Shown here piece after piece: positions 12,700 to 25,196 of a stretch of DNA of 64,000 nucleotides. The position numbers and the translations under genes are program-made. The DNA lies in the NCBI RefSeq assembly GCF_902806685.2, contig NC_048555.1:8432001-8496000 (forward strand), read 5' to 3'. The first letter of the stretch is position 1; each line of letters begins with the position of its first letter. Origin of the DNA: Maniola hyperantus (lineage: Eukaryota > Arthropoda > Insecta > Lepidoptera > Nymphalidae). The notes beneath the pieces are model-generated. The model made no database searches. It saw nothing but the letters and a program-made list of their open reading frames with translations, and had not been told where the DNA came from.

Positions 12700-13800
12700 G
12701 AAAGGCATGCGTTTTGGCTCAAGTTTATTACCCTATTTGCATGCTATGCTCATAAAGTTGCCTCCAGTATGCATGCTTATGAGTTGTTGCATAAATTCAT
12801 ATTTTTTGGACTTGGTTTTTTTGTAGTTAAATGCAAACACTCACACATACGTATCATACCTTATTGTTTTGTAGATGAAACAAGCGACCCGCGCCGGCTT
12901 CGCGCGGGTGCAATTTCCCAAAAAATCTGCCCAATCGGTCGAGCGGATCTTTTCGTACAATTGCCTATTAATTTTTATTTATATAGATATAATTTATTTC
13001 TGTGAATATGGGAAGACAAGGTCTTACCATATATGTGTGAGGTTTACAGTAGATACGGCTGGAAACATGGGGTATAAGCTATAGCGAAGCGGTAGCTTAT
13101 ACCGGTATCGAATTCGTACAGCTCGTTGATGAATTGCCATGATTCGTGAGTTGATACTATGACAACTGCATAAGGAGTGTTGTGACAGAACAGAGATATA
13201 GAGTAATCAATAGCATCAAGGCAGTAAGTATCTTTTTGCCTATGTGTTATGCTCCTGCTTATAAGCTCGTACCCTGTATAATTGTACACTTTAAATGGCT
13301 CACTTAGCACTCACATAAAATATTATGTGATATTGATAATATCCGCCATTTGGCATAGCTTCAGCTGCAGCGTGGCACATTACCAAGATATTACGCTGCG
13401 ATATCGAATATTGCTACCATGGGCTGTCTTGAAAGTAAAATTATATAGCATAGGTACTATGTTCACTTCCTCTTTACTGAAAGAACAAATTTGCCTAAGA
13501 AGTTAATAAAATTGTAACTTTTTCTGCAAAGTAGGTAAGTTGTAAGCAAGTTTCTATCTTGACTGAATTATAAGTTATCATCGACCTCAGTCAAGTCTAA
13601 GATTCTCAGCACGGAGTAAGCACAGTATGTTATTAGTTATTACCTACAGAGGTTCGACAAAGCCGTCTAGACAGCAACCGTGCGACAAGAAGGTGAGGAG
13701 GGAGCGACCGGACACGGCCCCAGTAATTTCGGAACCTATGTTTAAGATTGAAGGATAGTCGTGGTTGTCATTTAAGTACCACAAGATCAAAGGCGTCGGA
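12700..13800. other. intergenic DNA, no gene seen
   Basis: A GC-rich patch at 12885-12915 (GACCCGCGCCGGCTTCGCGC) resembles the repeat end at 26893-26915. The rest is unremarkable. Confidence 0.5.
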
Positions 13801-13804
13801 CTAC

Positions 13805-14082
13805 TGTGACTCTCCTTATTTATATATTTTTATATTTATATTTATATTTATTTATTCAAAAATGTTGTACAAGACAAAGACTCCTTAAAACTAGTACACA
13901 TAAAAAAGGTAGAAACAATAAAAATATGAGAACCTGAAGGAGTGCTTTGGCGTCCGTGCTAGGTAAACCTGTGTTACGGGCGCCGCAGCCTTCCCTTGGA
14001 TCCATCGATTAATATGGAGTACAAATTTAAATTTAAATTAGGCTATTTCAGTAACAATAATGTGTGCGTGTGTGTGTGTGTG

Positions 14083-14141
<59 letters not shown>
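13805..14141 (-). repeat. probable LINE 3' tail with long (TG)n tract
   Basis: TATATTTATATTTATATTTA, then TTATTCAAAAATGTTGTACA, reads like the 3' end of a minus-strand LINE. It is followed by a TG dinucleotide tract at 14060-14141, nearly pure with two GC interruptions. The arrangement parallels the LINE tail at 10378-10650, but no coding part remains here. Confidence 0.55.
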
Positions 14142-14143
<2 letters not shown>

Positions 14144-14976
14144 CTGAAGTCAATCATAGCTAGTTGTTATTTAACTTAGTCTTAATACTTTGTTCTCAGT
14201 ACAAATGTAGATGATAGTCTTTTTATCTACGAACTCCATACCACTTTATTCTATTTATCAGTAAAGTGAGTTCCAAAACGTCATCCAAGTGAATGAAATG
14301 ACGGGCGGAATTCTCGCCTGCTGTACAAATTTTCGCGTTACAATTTCGTTAAGTAATGCCAGCAGCCTGATGTGAAATGGACTGAAAAATAATCTTACTC
14401 GAACAGTTCACCTCTAAAGGCTAAAACAATTGGCGTTTGAAAGACGACTGTATTCATGCCAACTTTGAGAAAATAAAAACATCTTTTGTGCTAAAAGCAG
14501 ACGTCAGCTCATTCGATAGAAAAAGGCCTTTCCAATACACATAACTTGTATTATTGATCATTCCTAACTGCAAAATATATCAAAGGGCTATTTTTGCAAT
14601 TGACAGCCAATGATATTTTTAACAGTTTTTATTAACTCGCTAACTTTCCGATGAGCTAGAAGCTCGAAATGTAGAATATAGGCTATGAATTGTTAAATAT
14701 ATTCAGTGTGTCAGTTAGTGTGATGAGAAAAGGAATGCAATCGATTTTAAACTAACTTTCCGATGAGCTAGAGGCTTGAAATTTTAAACATAGATTGGAA
14801 CTGGATTTTGCCAACAATGCCACTTCATTTTTTTATAATTTTTTTAGTGTTTACCTACACTTCAAGGAAATTATTTAATGCCACTTCAGCTTCGCAACTC
14901 GCTGAGTTATGTCATTTACTTTGGTTAGCTCCTACGGGTTTTACTACCATTTAAAGTCAACGGCTAACTTGGCGAA
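14142..14976. other. intergenic DNA with a short direct duplication
   Basis: AACTTTCCGATGAGCTAGAA at 14641 recurs as AACTTTCCGATGAGCTAGAG at 14753. This is probably part of a dispersed repeat. No gene is seen. Confidence 0.5.
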
Positions 14977-15345
14977 TAAAAAAACCGACCAATTGCGAGT
15001 CAGACTCGCGTCCGAGGGTCTACAGTCGTATTTTTTCGACATTGGACTGTACAGGTAAGACCCTTTTATGTGTTACTCCACTTCGTATACTGACCTTACT
15101 TTGAAAGTTGAAAATATTAATTATTTGTTCATGAACACTTTTTAATTTAAATTTTGTAATGTAACCACAAATTCACGGTTTTCTGATTTTCTCCTTACGT
15201 GTGCTATAAGATCTACCTACCTGCCTTTCATGATTCTAGGTCAACGGGAAGTACCCTATATGTTTCTTGACAGACACGACAGACAGACAATGAAGTGATC
15301 TTACAAGGGTTCCTTTTTTCCTTTGAGATACGGAACCTTAAAAAA
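14977..15345 (+). mobile_element. GAGTCAGACTCG-type dispersed element
   Basis: Starts AAAAAAACCGACCAATTGCG, contains GAGTCAGACTCGCG, and ends with the TTGACAGACACGACAGACAG repeat, then GGGTTCCTTTTTTCCTTTGA and GATACGGAACCTTAAAAA. The same layout occurs at 36057, 39212, 44423 and 57622. Its two ends are partly complementary (CCGTA / TACGG), as in a non-autonomous foldback element. It is non-coding and the superfamily is not resolved. Confidence 0.7.
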
Positions 15346-15749
15346 AGTGATGGCTCTCTTGCTATCAATATGACACCAACACCATCGTGCAGAGTTTAGC
15401 GCCCCGTCTAGACAGCGCGGGCGACTGCCGTAAATCACGTGCTGAGCTATATGGATGGTGCGGATGTGGAAGACTTTACAGATAAAATACCCCTGGGGGA
15501 ATAAACCGAGAGAGCGTTCACCAATAATAAAAATGTACATTACACAGAAAGACCATCGAAAGAGTTTGAAACGATGAAATTAGTTTTAAAAATCCTTTTA
15601 AAACGGTGAATGCTCTGCTCGTCAGTAAAAAATGATAATTGTGATTTAAACGTGCTCACACCTATAAAATTATTTTTTAAGTGCCGTCGATGGTTAGCTT
15701 TTCCAAACTGATCGACTGTTCAAAACAATATTATGTAAATATTGTGTAG
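15346..15749. other. intergenic DNA, no gene seen
   Basis: Contains a GC-rich patch CCCCGTCTAGACAGCGCGGG at 15401 that shares CCGTCTAGACAGC with 13662. Significance unknown. Confidence 0.4.
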
Positions 15750-15838
15750 GTATAGTTCGCGACAGGTCAACATGGCAATAGGAGTATGAGGCGGGCGGAC
15801 GCCCCGCACACCCCCACGTCACCCGCCTGACACGGTTA
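15750..15838 (+). mobile_element. GC-rich palindromic MITE, copy 3 (left half only)
   Basis: TATAGTTCGCGACAGGTCAA leads into GCGGGCGGACGCCCCGCACA, then the family signature stops near CACGGTTAATATG. The right inverted terminus is missing. Confidence 0.7.
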
Positions 15839-16099
15839 ATATGATAATATTGAGTTATCGATATTTTACATGAGTCGTGGTCACGACGGGACTGTGGTGC
15901 TGCGTGAGTTTAAGTTGAAGCTGACACGGGTAGTATCGAATTACAAGCTTTCTTGTTCTTTTCACGGGAAATTTACGAGCTGTCCAGCAAAATATTACGT
16001 ACCCGAAATTTACATTATAAATTATGTCGTTAAATCACGAAATAAGCTTAAAATCGTTCGTTCAAAATAACTTTTCAAGAACCAACTACATCTTAAATA

Positions 16100-16316
16100 T
16101 ATTATAAAAGGAAAAGGTGACTGATTGACTGACTGACTCAATCAACGCACAGCTCAAACCACTGGAGGGATAGAGCTGAAATTAGGCAAACAGATAGCTA
16201 TTATGACGTAGGCATCCACTAAGAAAGGATTTTTGAAGATTCAACCCTTAAGGGGTTAAAATAGGTGTTTGAAATTTGTGCAGTTCACGCGGACGAAGTC
16301 GCGAGCATAAGCTAGT
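16100..16316 (+). mobile_element. Lep1/Helitron-like element
   Basis: Starts at ATTATAAAAGGAAAAGGTGA, has CAACGCACAGCTCAAACCAC and ATTATGACGTAGGCATCC, and ends CACGCGGACGAAGTCGCGAG then CATAAGCTAGT. The 3' end has the CGCG-GAC-GAA-GT-CGCG hairpin a few bases from CTAG, followed by T, the Helitron signature. Confidence 0.75.
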
Positions 16317-18769
16317 ACTTCAATAAAGCCTCTCTTGAGTTTTATTGTAAAGAAATCAGATTCTCCCTCCCAAGTCTCCAAGTAAAGACTTTATCAGCCA
16401 ACTGTTAAAACAGCTCACCAACTTCCATCCCACAACGAATTCCATGCAAATGCATACAATACAGCCAAATGCGCTTCAAAGTGGGCGCGAAGTGAGACAA
16501 ATAAATTCCCGTTCCCCGAACCAGTCTGAAGTGCATTACCCATTCACGGACATCAGACGATCCGAAAGCCTTTAAGGCTTAAGTTTAGGTACATTGTCGC
16601 TACATGAGTAAGCCTTTGCCCTGGTGTAACCCTTTATTCCAAAATTATAACTTGCCTTAGAATTAAACATTACTGCACCATTATCCGAATAAAAATATCG
16701 ATCGTATAAATTTATTTCGTTTCAAATTATACGGAAACATTTGTGCTTCCATTTTCCCAAGTAAAGAGTAGAGTTAATGCTAGGATCCGTAGGACGAAAT
16801 TGTATCAATCTGTAACTTGTAAAGTTTTGTTTTCAAAGAATATATTCATGCAGTTATGATATAAGTTGGCTACGATTCGAAGACTAGTGACAGAGCGTCA
16901 TGGTTATACAATGTACATTCATAAAAAAACTGAATTATGGGAGATAACCCCCAAAGGGGTGGGAGGTCCGGCAGATACTCGTAAGAATATCTTAGGTTTT
17001 CCAGTAGGTATTCATGGAGTTTATAATGCACGGAACTCTTCGACATTTCCGTATCATAAAAAGTTTTCGCTATTAGGTACTTATGGTCTCTTTTATCTAT
17101 GTATTATTATGTAGATGACAACTACATTCCATACAAGAAACATACATACAATGAAAAGGCAATACATTCAACGAGGGCGGTTCTTAAAGTCAATAGGAAG
17201 TCGTTTTGAAAATAAATCTACCGAGTGGAGAACAGCCCGCGATACGAAGAATCGTTATTGGCCACGTATAAATCACTGTGCAGCGCAAAGCTGACGTTTA
17301 CCGACGCGGACGCAATATAGCTTTTATATAAATATCACCGTATCTGTTATGATTGCCTGGTAGACTGTGAACGTACATGTCGATATTGAACGGGCTTGAG
17401 TAAACATAACAGTTGCATGGAAGTAAATGAAATGTATCATCGCTGTTTACATTGCAGCAATGACATATTACGTTCTATACTCCGAGCACATGAGTGCTTT
17501 GCTTACTAGCGCTTGGCTGCAATCAGACCTGGTGGCAGGTGGTGATGCAGCCTAAAATGGAGCGCGCTTGCTCCGGGCTCGGAGCCTTTAGTGAATGTAT
17601 AAAGCAGACACCACACATTAACCAAAAATAGGGTAAAACGAGAATTGTAGACATATTGTAGACCATGACAGACTCGTTGATTTTATATTCATGATCTTTT
17701 CATGGTGGTTTCGTAGACGAAAAGTACCTAAAGTAAGTATCATGTGGTGAATCTATTGCGAATCGAAAACGTAAATAAATTACTTGGGTAAAATATTGAG
17801 CTTATATCTTTTTATTTCAAAAGTGCTTACATTGTAGCTATGTGTAACAAAAACCCTATCGCATAAAACTACATCGAATCTTCATGCTACGTTATATAAG
17901 TGAAGCTGTTTGTGCCCATTTACCGCTTCAAACCAAATAAACGTAGAATAGAATTGTATGAAATTGAATTTTTATTTCTCTCGTGGCATTAATTAATGAT
18001 ATGCAGGCTTTATGCAGTTCGCGCTTTGTTGCACTAAAAAACTCAGTAAACAATCAACAATTCAACCTTGGCCGACGAAAGCAGGGCTGCAGCCACATAC
18101 TACTTACCTTGACCAGGAAAAATATAGGTTACTCTTGGATAATGGGTTGCCCGACATATCCCCTTTGTTCTTTACGGAACACGGGGAAAAGAAGCGCAAA
18201 TACAAATCTTAGATCTTTAGCGAAATGGAGGTTACGCGTATTGCGGTTCGTACGCCCAAATAAGGAAACGGGAAAAAGAATAATTTGTCTGCGAAATAAC
18301 CTAAATAAGTTCGTGCGATTCCTTATGTTTTGAAGTTACGTTGACTCAAAAACCAAGCCCTGTTTTGCTTAGGAAGCAAGTATTTGCACTGTTACACCAA
18401 ATGTCATGAATAATTTACAATTAATATTTTTTTTAAATTGAAAATGTTATAATAAAACTTTAAACTAGCCTTGTCCGATTAAGTATACTGTACAAATCAT
18501 GCGAGCCTGGAATGGTGCCAAGAATAAGTAGTGGCTGCATTGCCGCGTTGGACAGCGAGGTTGATCCTTTGCGCAAAAGTTGAGCCAGCCCTTCTGTTAC
18601 CAGAATGTCCCGTACAAGATTTTTAGCACTAAGACGAAATGTCTCTAAGTCCAAGATGTCCACTGCAAACAGAACAAAAATGTGACTCTCTCTAAGAGAG
18701 GCATACTTGTGCCGCTTACCGATTTCTTATTTATTTTATTTTATTAAGTTTATTAAGTATATATTTCTT
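16317..18769. other. intergenic DNA, no gene seen
   Basis: A short SINE-A fragment (CCTGGTGGCAGGTGGTGATG, near 17528) is the only repeat I recognise. Two overlapping chance ORFs around 17983-18333 show no protein family resemblance. Confidence 0.5.
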
Positions 18770-19087
18770 ACTAGCTGCGACTTTGTCCGCGTGGATGTAG
18801 ATTTTTAAAAATTCCGTGGGAACTATTTGCTTTTCCAGCAATAAAAGTTGCTTATGTCAATTTCCGGGACGCAAGCTACCTCTGGGCCAAATTTCATATA
18901 ATTCGGTTAAGTGGATGGGCCGTTGATTATCCCATGGTAATTCATGATTTTCCGGGATAAAAAGTAGCCTGTGTCCGTTCCTGGAATGTAAGATAACTTT
19001 GTACCAAATTTCTTCAAAATCGGTTAAACTGTTGGGCCGTGAAAAGCTAGCAGACAGACAGAGACACTTTCGATTTTATAATATTAG
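18770..19087 (-). mobile_element. Lep1/Helitron-like element
   Basis: Minus-strand copy: ACTAGCTGCGACTTTGTCCG at the left is the inverted 3' terminus and CACTTTCGATTTTATAATAT at the right is the inverted 5' part. It has a long form of the interior with two AGTAGCC-type units (18855 and 18964), suggesting an internal duplication. Confidence 0.7.
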
Positions 19088-19386
19088 TTTGGTTTCATTT
19101 ACAATCTTCGTTATTTTTAATGAGTTTCCTTGTTTATGTCTTTAATGTTATTAAAAAATATACTAAACTTAATTAGTTACAAAATCTGCATACTACAATC
19201 TAGAAGTCGATAAAATTGCAGATATTGTGGCTTGAACCTTCACCTCTGTAGCCGGATCACACGCCAGATGCTCTGCTCTCTTTATCATATTTTGCCTTAT
19301 CAAAGTAACATAGTTCAACAAAAAAATAAAATTGTGTCTATTCTTTTTTTGCAATTAGCTCATGTTACGTGCAGAAATATTGATAC

Positions 19387-19613
19387 ACTAGATTATGCCC
19401 GTGACTTCGTCCGCGTGGATTTAGGTTTTTAAAAATCCCGTGGGAACTCTTTAATTTGCCGGGATCAAAAGTAGCCTATGTCCTACACCGGGATGCAAAC
19501 TATCTCTATACCAAGTTTCATCAAAATCGGTTAAACGGATGGGCCGTGAAAAGCTAGCAGACAGACAGACAGCTGACAGAAACACTTTCGCATTTATAAT
19601 ATTAGTATGGAGT
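19387..19613 (-). mobile_element. Lep1/Helitron-like element
   Basis: ACTAGATTATGCCCGTGACT to TTTATAATATTAGTATGGAT. The terminal TCCATACTAATATTATAAAT (read on the minus strand) starts with TC and the other end is CTAG, matching Helitron ends. It lies about 300 bp from the previous copy in the same orientation. Confidence 0.75.
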
Positions 19614-19639
19614 ATGGATAAATGGAGAAATTGTGGTTG

Positions 19640-19790
19640 AATATGTTATACACAATCTCTAAACTACGAGTAAACTGACAGGTATAAATGTATTCCAGCT
19701 ATTTTTCATCATAATGCTCCCAGCGGAAAACGATAGCACTAAATTTGGTTTTGAGATTCTGTACAACAGTTCACAACAGTTAGCTACACT
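19640..19790. mobile_element. CTAAACTAAACT palindromic MITE, degraded
   Basis: TTATACACAATCTCTAAACT at the left and AGATTCTGTACAACAGTT at the right are relics of the inverted ends seen intact at 60567-60732. The middle CGGAAAACGATAGCACTAAA also matches. Confidence 0.6.
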
Positions 19791-19799
19791 GACTGGCTG

Positions 19800-21200
19800 A
19801 CATTCCAACGTACAGCTCAAACCGCTGCGCTAGGTCTAGAAACTTAAAGTTTTGTATGTAGGTTCCCTTTTTAACGTGGTCCTCCACAAAGAGAGTCAGC
19901 TAGTAAGAAAACAAACGTGTTTTCAATCAACGATCTCTACATGTAACTATTTTAAACAATACTAATAAGTTCGATCTATCTTTATAAAATCATGCATGCA
20001 GAATGCAATCCGATCGTGAAACAGCCTATAGATAAATAGTTTATAGCTGCGATAAAATTCCAATATATGCGACAGGACGGTAAAGTCGTAAAATTATGCC
20101 TCAGAAATCCACTAATTTCTTTAATAATAACAATAACGACTTGGCACACGTCCTGGATACGATCTCTATACCACCTCGTAGCCCTGCCACCTGATTTGAG
20201 TTGCCAATGCATTAACCTATAAATCAAGGCTATTTTAAAACGTTACTATTGTTCCGAATAGATTTATTACTAGTTAACTTCTGAAATGGAAGATTACATA
20301 TTTTGGAGTCGCCTCCGTTAACACAGAGCTTAGAAAAAAATCCATCCCGACTTATAGTTAATTATAATTATAATTATAAATTATAATTGTTATATTGATA
20401 AAACGTTTTTTTTATTTAACTATAAACAACAGAAAATGCACTTTTTTCATTATTATTCATTAATTAAATTAATAGTCATTTAAAAATGAGCAAAAAAGTT
20501 TTACTGATAATATTTTACAGGTAAAATTTATCTACATTTGGAGGAGGACGTACGTAGGTATTACTAGCCAAGTAGGCTACTAGAAGGCCTATGATAATAT
20601 TGTACATGTAGGTAGGCACCTAATTTACCAAACGCCCTTGTTAAAATTTAATAGTAAACATATTATGAAAATATTGCAAGTTAATGACGGTGAAATCATG
20701 GGCAATACACCTGATTTCTTTCAACTTTCTCTGTGCCGATAATGTCAGAACTTGCTGCCGAGTAAAGAGCGATGCCTTTGTCCATAAACTGATGTTTATC
20801 ATCAAAAAAATTATAAAAAGAATTAAGTTCGTTAGCACCCTCACCGCAAAATCCACCTTCTTTCAAGCCTCTTAGTTACCACATTAGTGTGACCTGTTTA
20901 TGTTTTAATTTCGAAAGTCACCTGTATAAGGTATTATGCACCATATGAAAGGAACAATGCCCTTTTCCCCCTAAGAAATACGACCGATGACGCGTGGGTG
21001 GCCATCGATGGCCGATGATTTGTTATACAAGAGAGCGCATAAGTCACACATAAAATTTGAATAGTACACTCAGCCTCTAATTTCTATAAAATCTGAACGT
21101 CGCAACTTGTGTCAAGGCTCATGATTAACACCTGGGTAGAGTTTATGTTCTAGTATCTACCCATAACTGGCAGCCCAAATTATATTTAGTAAAATATTAT
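19800..21200. other. intergenic DNA, no gene seen
   Basis: AT-rich with a palindromic AATTATAATTATAATTATAA run at 20360-20388. No protein-coding pattern is seen. Confidence 0.5.
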
Positions 21201-21204
21201 TATT

Positions 21205-21474
21205 ATTATTTGATTAGCTTAACGGGTTACGAAGCTGAAGTGGAAATGGACAGGACACATCGTTCGTAAAACCGTTAGACGTTGGGGTCCCAAGGTGCTG
21301 GAATGGTGACCTCGCACCGGAAGACGCAGTGTTGGAAGACCCCCACTAGGTGGACGGACGACATCAGACGAATCGCAGGGAGCCACTAGATTCAGGCGGC
21401 GCAAGACCGTGGCGTGTGGAAGTCCCTACAAGAGACCTATGTCCAGCAGTGGACGTCTATCGGTTGATGATGAT
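21205..21474 (+). pseudogene. RTE-type LINE endonuclease-reverse transcriptase, C-terminal remnant
   Basis: Reads K-L-K-W-K-W-T-G-H-I-V-R-K, R-R-W-G-P-K-V-L-E-W, then PRTGRRSVGRPP. After a frame change it continues R-W-T-D-D-I-R-R-I-A-G. This is the recognisable C-terminus of RTE/BovB-like ORFs common in Lepidoptera. A TGA interrupts the frame after LEW, and a shift is needed before TRWTDD, so it is dead. The 3' end is the GGTTGATGATGATAATGA tail. Confidence 0.75.
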
Positions 21475-21699
21475 AATGAAAATATTACCGATGATAATGA
21501 AGTTTTCGAGATACTACAACAATGAAGGCATGGTGTTCATTAGAATTTAACAAGTCGTTTAAGAAATTATCACCTTGACATTCATTTACCAATTTTTGCC
21601 AGTACCATTGATCATTGATCTGTAATCTGCCCATAAGTTACTTAAAAACGTGATTATTTGTTGCGTTGCTAAAATAATTTATCAACAAATTACAGATAG

Positions 21700-21921
21700 A
21701 TCTAAATATACATATAAAACGAAAAGGTGACTGACTGACTAATCTATCAACGCACAGCTCAAACTACTGGACGGATCGGGCTGAAATTTGGCATGCAGAA
21801 AGCTATTATGACGTAGACATCCGCTAAGAGAGGATTTTTGAAAATTCAATCCCTAAGGGGGTAAAATAGGGGTTCGAAATTTGTGTGGTCAACACTGACA
21901 AAGTCGCGGGTATAAGCTAGT
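21700..21921 (+). mobile_element. Lep1/Helitron-like element
   Basis: From ATACATATAAAACGAAAAGG to GTCGCGGGTATAAGCTAGTT. The hairpin is degraded (AACACTGACAAAGTCGCG), but the CTAG-T end is intact. Confidence 0.7.
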
Positions 21922-22280
21922 TGATCACTAATTTCGACCGTAAATCAATTCTGATAAATATACTTACAGGTATCTCTACGAATCGTTGCTGGTTTTGGGA
22001 TTAGGCAAATGATCAACGACTAACAGATCGCTACTTTGATCAATTAACAGCATTTCAGAAACCACTGGTTAATTATGTGCCTTCTTGCATTTGCGTGCCC
22101 TAGCGACACACGTTTGTTGATGCCCACTGTACCTCAGTACTGGGAACTACGACATTATGGTGCAGACTGCAGCAGTGGCGAGAAATAGCCGCACGTGATT
22201 TCCGCTTTCGAAATAGAATGCTTTAACTTTGAATATTACAGCTTCGGAGATTTCAGTGAGCATAATATAATAAACAACTA

Positions 22281-22592
22281 AGTGGTAAGGGAGGTTGTCT
22301 TATTAGTGGGAGATCCCGGGTTCTATTCCCAGTAGAGGTTTGGAATTTTAAAATTTCTAAATTTCTGGTCTAGCTAGTTATCACCCTACCGGCAAAGCCG
22401 TGTCGCCACGCGATTTTAGCGTTGCAGTACGATGCCGTATAGAAAGAAACCAATGGGGTGGGTTTAATAAAAACTGTCATACGGCATACCCCTTCCAGGT
22501 TAGCCCGCTTTTATCTTAGACTGCATCGCCACTTACCACCAGGTGAGATTGCAGTCAATGGCTATCTTGTATCTGAATAAAAAAATTGGTTT
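22281..22592 (+). mobile_element. tRNA-derived SINE, family A
   Basis: AGTGGTAAGGGAGGTTGTCT, B box GGGTTCTATTCCCAG, mid-body TACGATGCCGTATAGAAAGA, 3' body AGGTTAGCCCGCTTTTATCT, and tail ATCTGAATAAAAAAATTGG. It is close to full length, with the tRNA-like head shortened. Confidence 0.75.
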
Positions 22593-22593
22593 A

Positions 22594-22735
22594 AAAATCC
22601 CGTGGGAACTCTTTTATTTTCTAGACTAAAAAGTAGCCTATGTCGCTTTCCGAGTCTTTAATTATTTATATCCATGCATAAAAATCACGTCAATTCGTTA
22701 CTCCGTTGCGGCGTGATTGCAGGACAAACCAAAAA
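22594..22735 (-). repeat. Lep1-type fragment
   Basis: AAAAATCCCGTGGGAACTCT ... AAAGTAGCCTATGTCGCTTT ... CGTGATTGCAGGACAAACC is the internal part of the family in inverted orientation. It directly abuts the SINE tail. Confidence 0.55.
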
Positions 22736-22779
22736 TCAATTACACTAACACTTAACTAGAATCACTATCTCAATATCCA

Positions 22780-22957
22780 TATTATAAAGTATCTTTGTTT
22801 GTTGGTTTGTTCTTCAATCACACGATTCATGATTTCTTTGAAGGCATATGGTTAAAGAACTGGAGAGTGGCATAGGCTACTTTTCATCCCGGCAAATCAA
22901 AGACTCCCCACGGGATTGTAAAAATCTAAATACACGCGGACGAAGTCGCGGGCATCA
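22780..22957 (+). mobile_element. Lep1/Helitron-like element, 3' end decayed
   Basis: ATCCATATTATAAAGTATCT at the 5' end, TTGTTGGTTTGTTCTTCAAT in the middle, ACACGCGGACGAAGTCGCGG at the 3' end. The terminal CTAG is lost. Confidence 0.65.
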
Positions 22958-23832
22958 TTTTACCTAGAATAATAAAGATTTATTATTACTCTTCTATGTG
23001 TAGCATGCCCACATCTGGCCCGCATCTATTTTTTATACCTATTGATAAAATAAACTAAAAGTATCCGTAAATATTGTACAGTTCTATTCATATTGGAAAA
23101 CTTACGTAATATTTTTGTACGTAGGTTTTTTCGTTACGCCTCTACCTTCTAAATTGTTGAGAGAATCTTTATATCTTCTTTTTAGGTTACATATCCTAAT
23201 ACGGCCCGTTTTATATTTACATGCAAATGTTCGAGGTCTTTTGACCCAAGTCCCAAACCCAAGACGCTTTGGAGCAATACGTGTATAATTTTGTAGCTGC
23301 AATTTTCTCAATGCTATCACAGATTAGCAATATTACAGTTTGGAAACAGTGGCGTTGATTCAAAGGTTTTTCTCTAAATAGAATTTAGATATCTGCATCT
23401 TTTTCTTTTTTATATTGCTAAAAAAGACGGAAAATAAATTTTAAAACTTAAGGATTTCAGTTTTAGTGATACTTTACAAAAACACTATCCTCAAGACTGG
23501 CGCCTAAAGTCGTCAGGTTTGACAGTTTCAAATTTAATTAAGTTTGGCTGTCCTTTCCTTACTTACTACACTGATAGAAAAAGATGCAAATAAGAACCTA
23601 CTCTAAATGATTTTGTTGCGATCAGAATCAGTACCTAGATATATCCTACTACTTTGTTTATTTATATGACAAAAATTGTTAAGTGTTTTACAGCATATAG
23701 CAATTTCACGAGCCCGAAATACACCTCGAACCTCACACTCATAATTATATTGCGGTCACAGTGCACACCGCTCTGCGCCATTGAAGGTGAAAATGAATAT
23801 CTTTGTGTTTTCTTTGTGCAAGTACGGTCGTT
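22958..23832. other. intergenic DNA, no gene seen
   Basis: No recognisable coding or repeat signal. Confidence 0.5.
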
Positions 23833-24397
23833 TTAGGGTTCCGTAGTAAACAAGGAACCCTTATAGTTTCGCCATGTCCGTCCGTCTGTCTGTCTGTCTG
23901 TCCGTCCGTCAATCCTCGGTTATTCTCAGAGACTATTAGTGCTAGAAATCATTAATTTGGCATGGGTATAAATATTAATCACGCCGACTAAGTGGTGAAA
24001 TAAAATTTTGATAAATATTTTTTTTAGGGTAGTAGGGATGAACTTTTTTTTCTCGTCTACCCCATAGTGTGGGGTATCGTTGAATAGGTCTTTTAAAAAT
24101 ACTGTGGGTCTGGGAACATCATTTTTTGATTACTAGATCCGTTTGTAAAATATGATGTTTTAAAGTGTTAATTTTTATTAGAGTCAAGTGTCCCCCCCCC
24201 CCCCCCTCTATCAGCCAAATGGTAGCATATAGGAACGTGAAAAAAGTCACAGCAGTATTATATATAATCAATTTTAAAGGAAAACTATCATGGCTAAGTA
24301 GGGTTTACAGGTTAAGGAGTTACATCTGTTTTTCGAGGATTGTGACTACGGAACCCTACACTGCGCGTGGCCGCCACGTACTTGGCCGGTTTTTTAA
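23833..24397 (-). mobile_element. GAGTCAGACTCG-type element, long variant
   Basis: AGGGTTCCGTAGTAAACAAG with GTCCGTCCGTCTGTCTGTCT at the left, and CTACGGAACCCTACACTGCG with GTACTTGGCCGGTTTTTT at the right, mark the two ends. The interior (GGGTAGTAGGGATGAACTTT) differs from the other copies. A 15-base C tract lies at 24192-24206. Confidence 0.65.
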
Positions 24398-24936
24398 ACT
24401 GTACGTTCGCTAAGCTGTGGTAGATACTATCCCCTTTTCGGCGATTCTCCTAATGTTGCCCCCGATCTCATTCGAGAGCAGATTCTGTGAACATTCACCA
24501 GCGTACTTTAAAATATCCATTCGCTTATAAATCCATAAGCGAATGGATGTTTTAGAGGGCGCTCAGTTTATCCCCATCCCTACTAAACTGAGAAATACTA
24601 AAAAAAACATGTCGACACAGCCGTGGCTCGCGTCGTTCGTCGATCGACCCGCGATGCGTCGGTATATATTTGTTATGATGGTGCTTTAAAATTTTAAAAC
24701 TACCTACTAGTATAATTATTATACTAATTATTATAAAATAATATCATACTTAACATGTACCTACTAGAAATTAGAAATGTATATAATCTATGATTACCTA
24801 CTTAACCTATTTTAATTAGGTACCTAATATGTATTCACTGTGCGCTTCAAGATGAAATTTTGTAACCCACTTTTAATAGCCTGTAAGTTCCATGTAAGTG
24901 GAAATTTCTTTATGGAATAATACATGTCTTAATACC

Positions 24937-25196
24937 TAAGTGCGAGTCGGACTCGCACACGAAGGGTTCCGTACCATCGTACAAGCTTGTCCTTTTTAAT
25001 TTACAAAGTTGAATTTTATATTATTTGTTGTATAGTGGCAATATGAATACACGCTCTGTGAAAACTACAGGGTACATTAGTGAAAACTATACTAGTTATG
25101 GATCTTGAAATACAGCCCGCTGACAGACAAACGGACAGCGGAGGATTAGTAATAGGCACCGTTGGCACCCTTGGGGTACGAAACTCTGAAAACACC
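24937..25196 (+). repeat. GAGTCAGACTCG-type element, diverged
   Basis: AAGTGCGAGTCGGACTCGCA, then GGGTTCCGTACCATCG, ending CAGACAAACGGACAGCGGAG and GGGGTACGAAACTCTGAAAA. It is a variant with a different interior. Confidence 0.55.

Noticed and set aside
13044..13310. 88-codon minus-strand ORF
   Set aside because: No similarity or gene structure seen. Consistent with chance in AT-rich DNA.
10557..14141. The two GT-rich tracts as one duplicated regulatory region
   Set aside because: Each sits in a separate retroposon 3' tail. The similarity is explained by simple repeats.
17983..18333. 116-codon ORF as a small protein gene
   Set aside because: No recognisable domain, overlapping ORF in another frame, no codon bias or supporting context.
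24181..24210. Poly-C tract as a regulatory or G-quadruplex site
   Set aside because: It lies inside a dispersed element and is a simple homopolymer. No other evidence of function.
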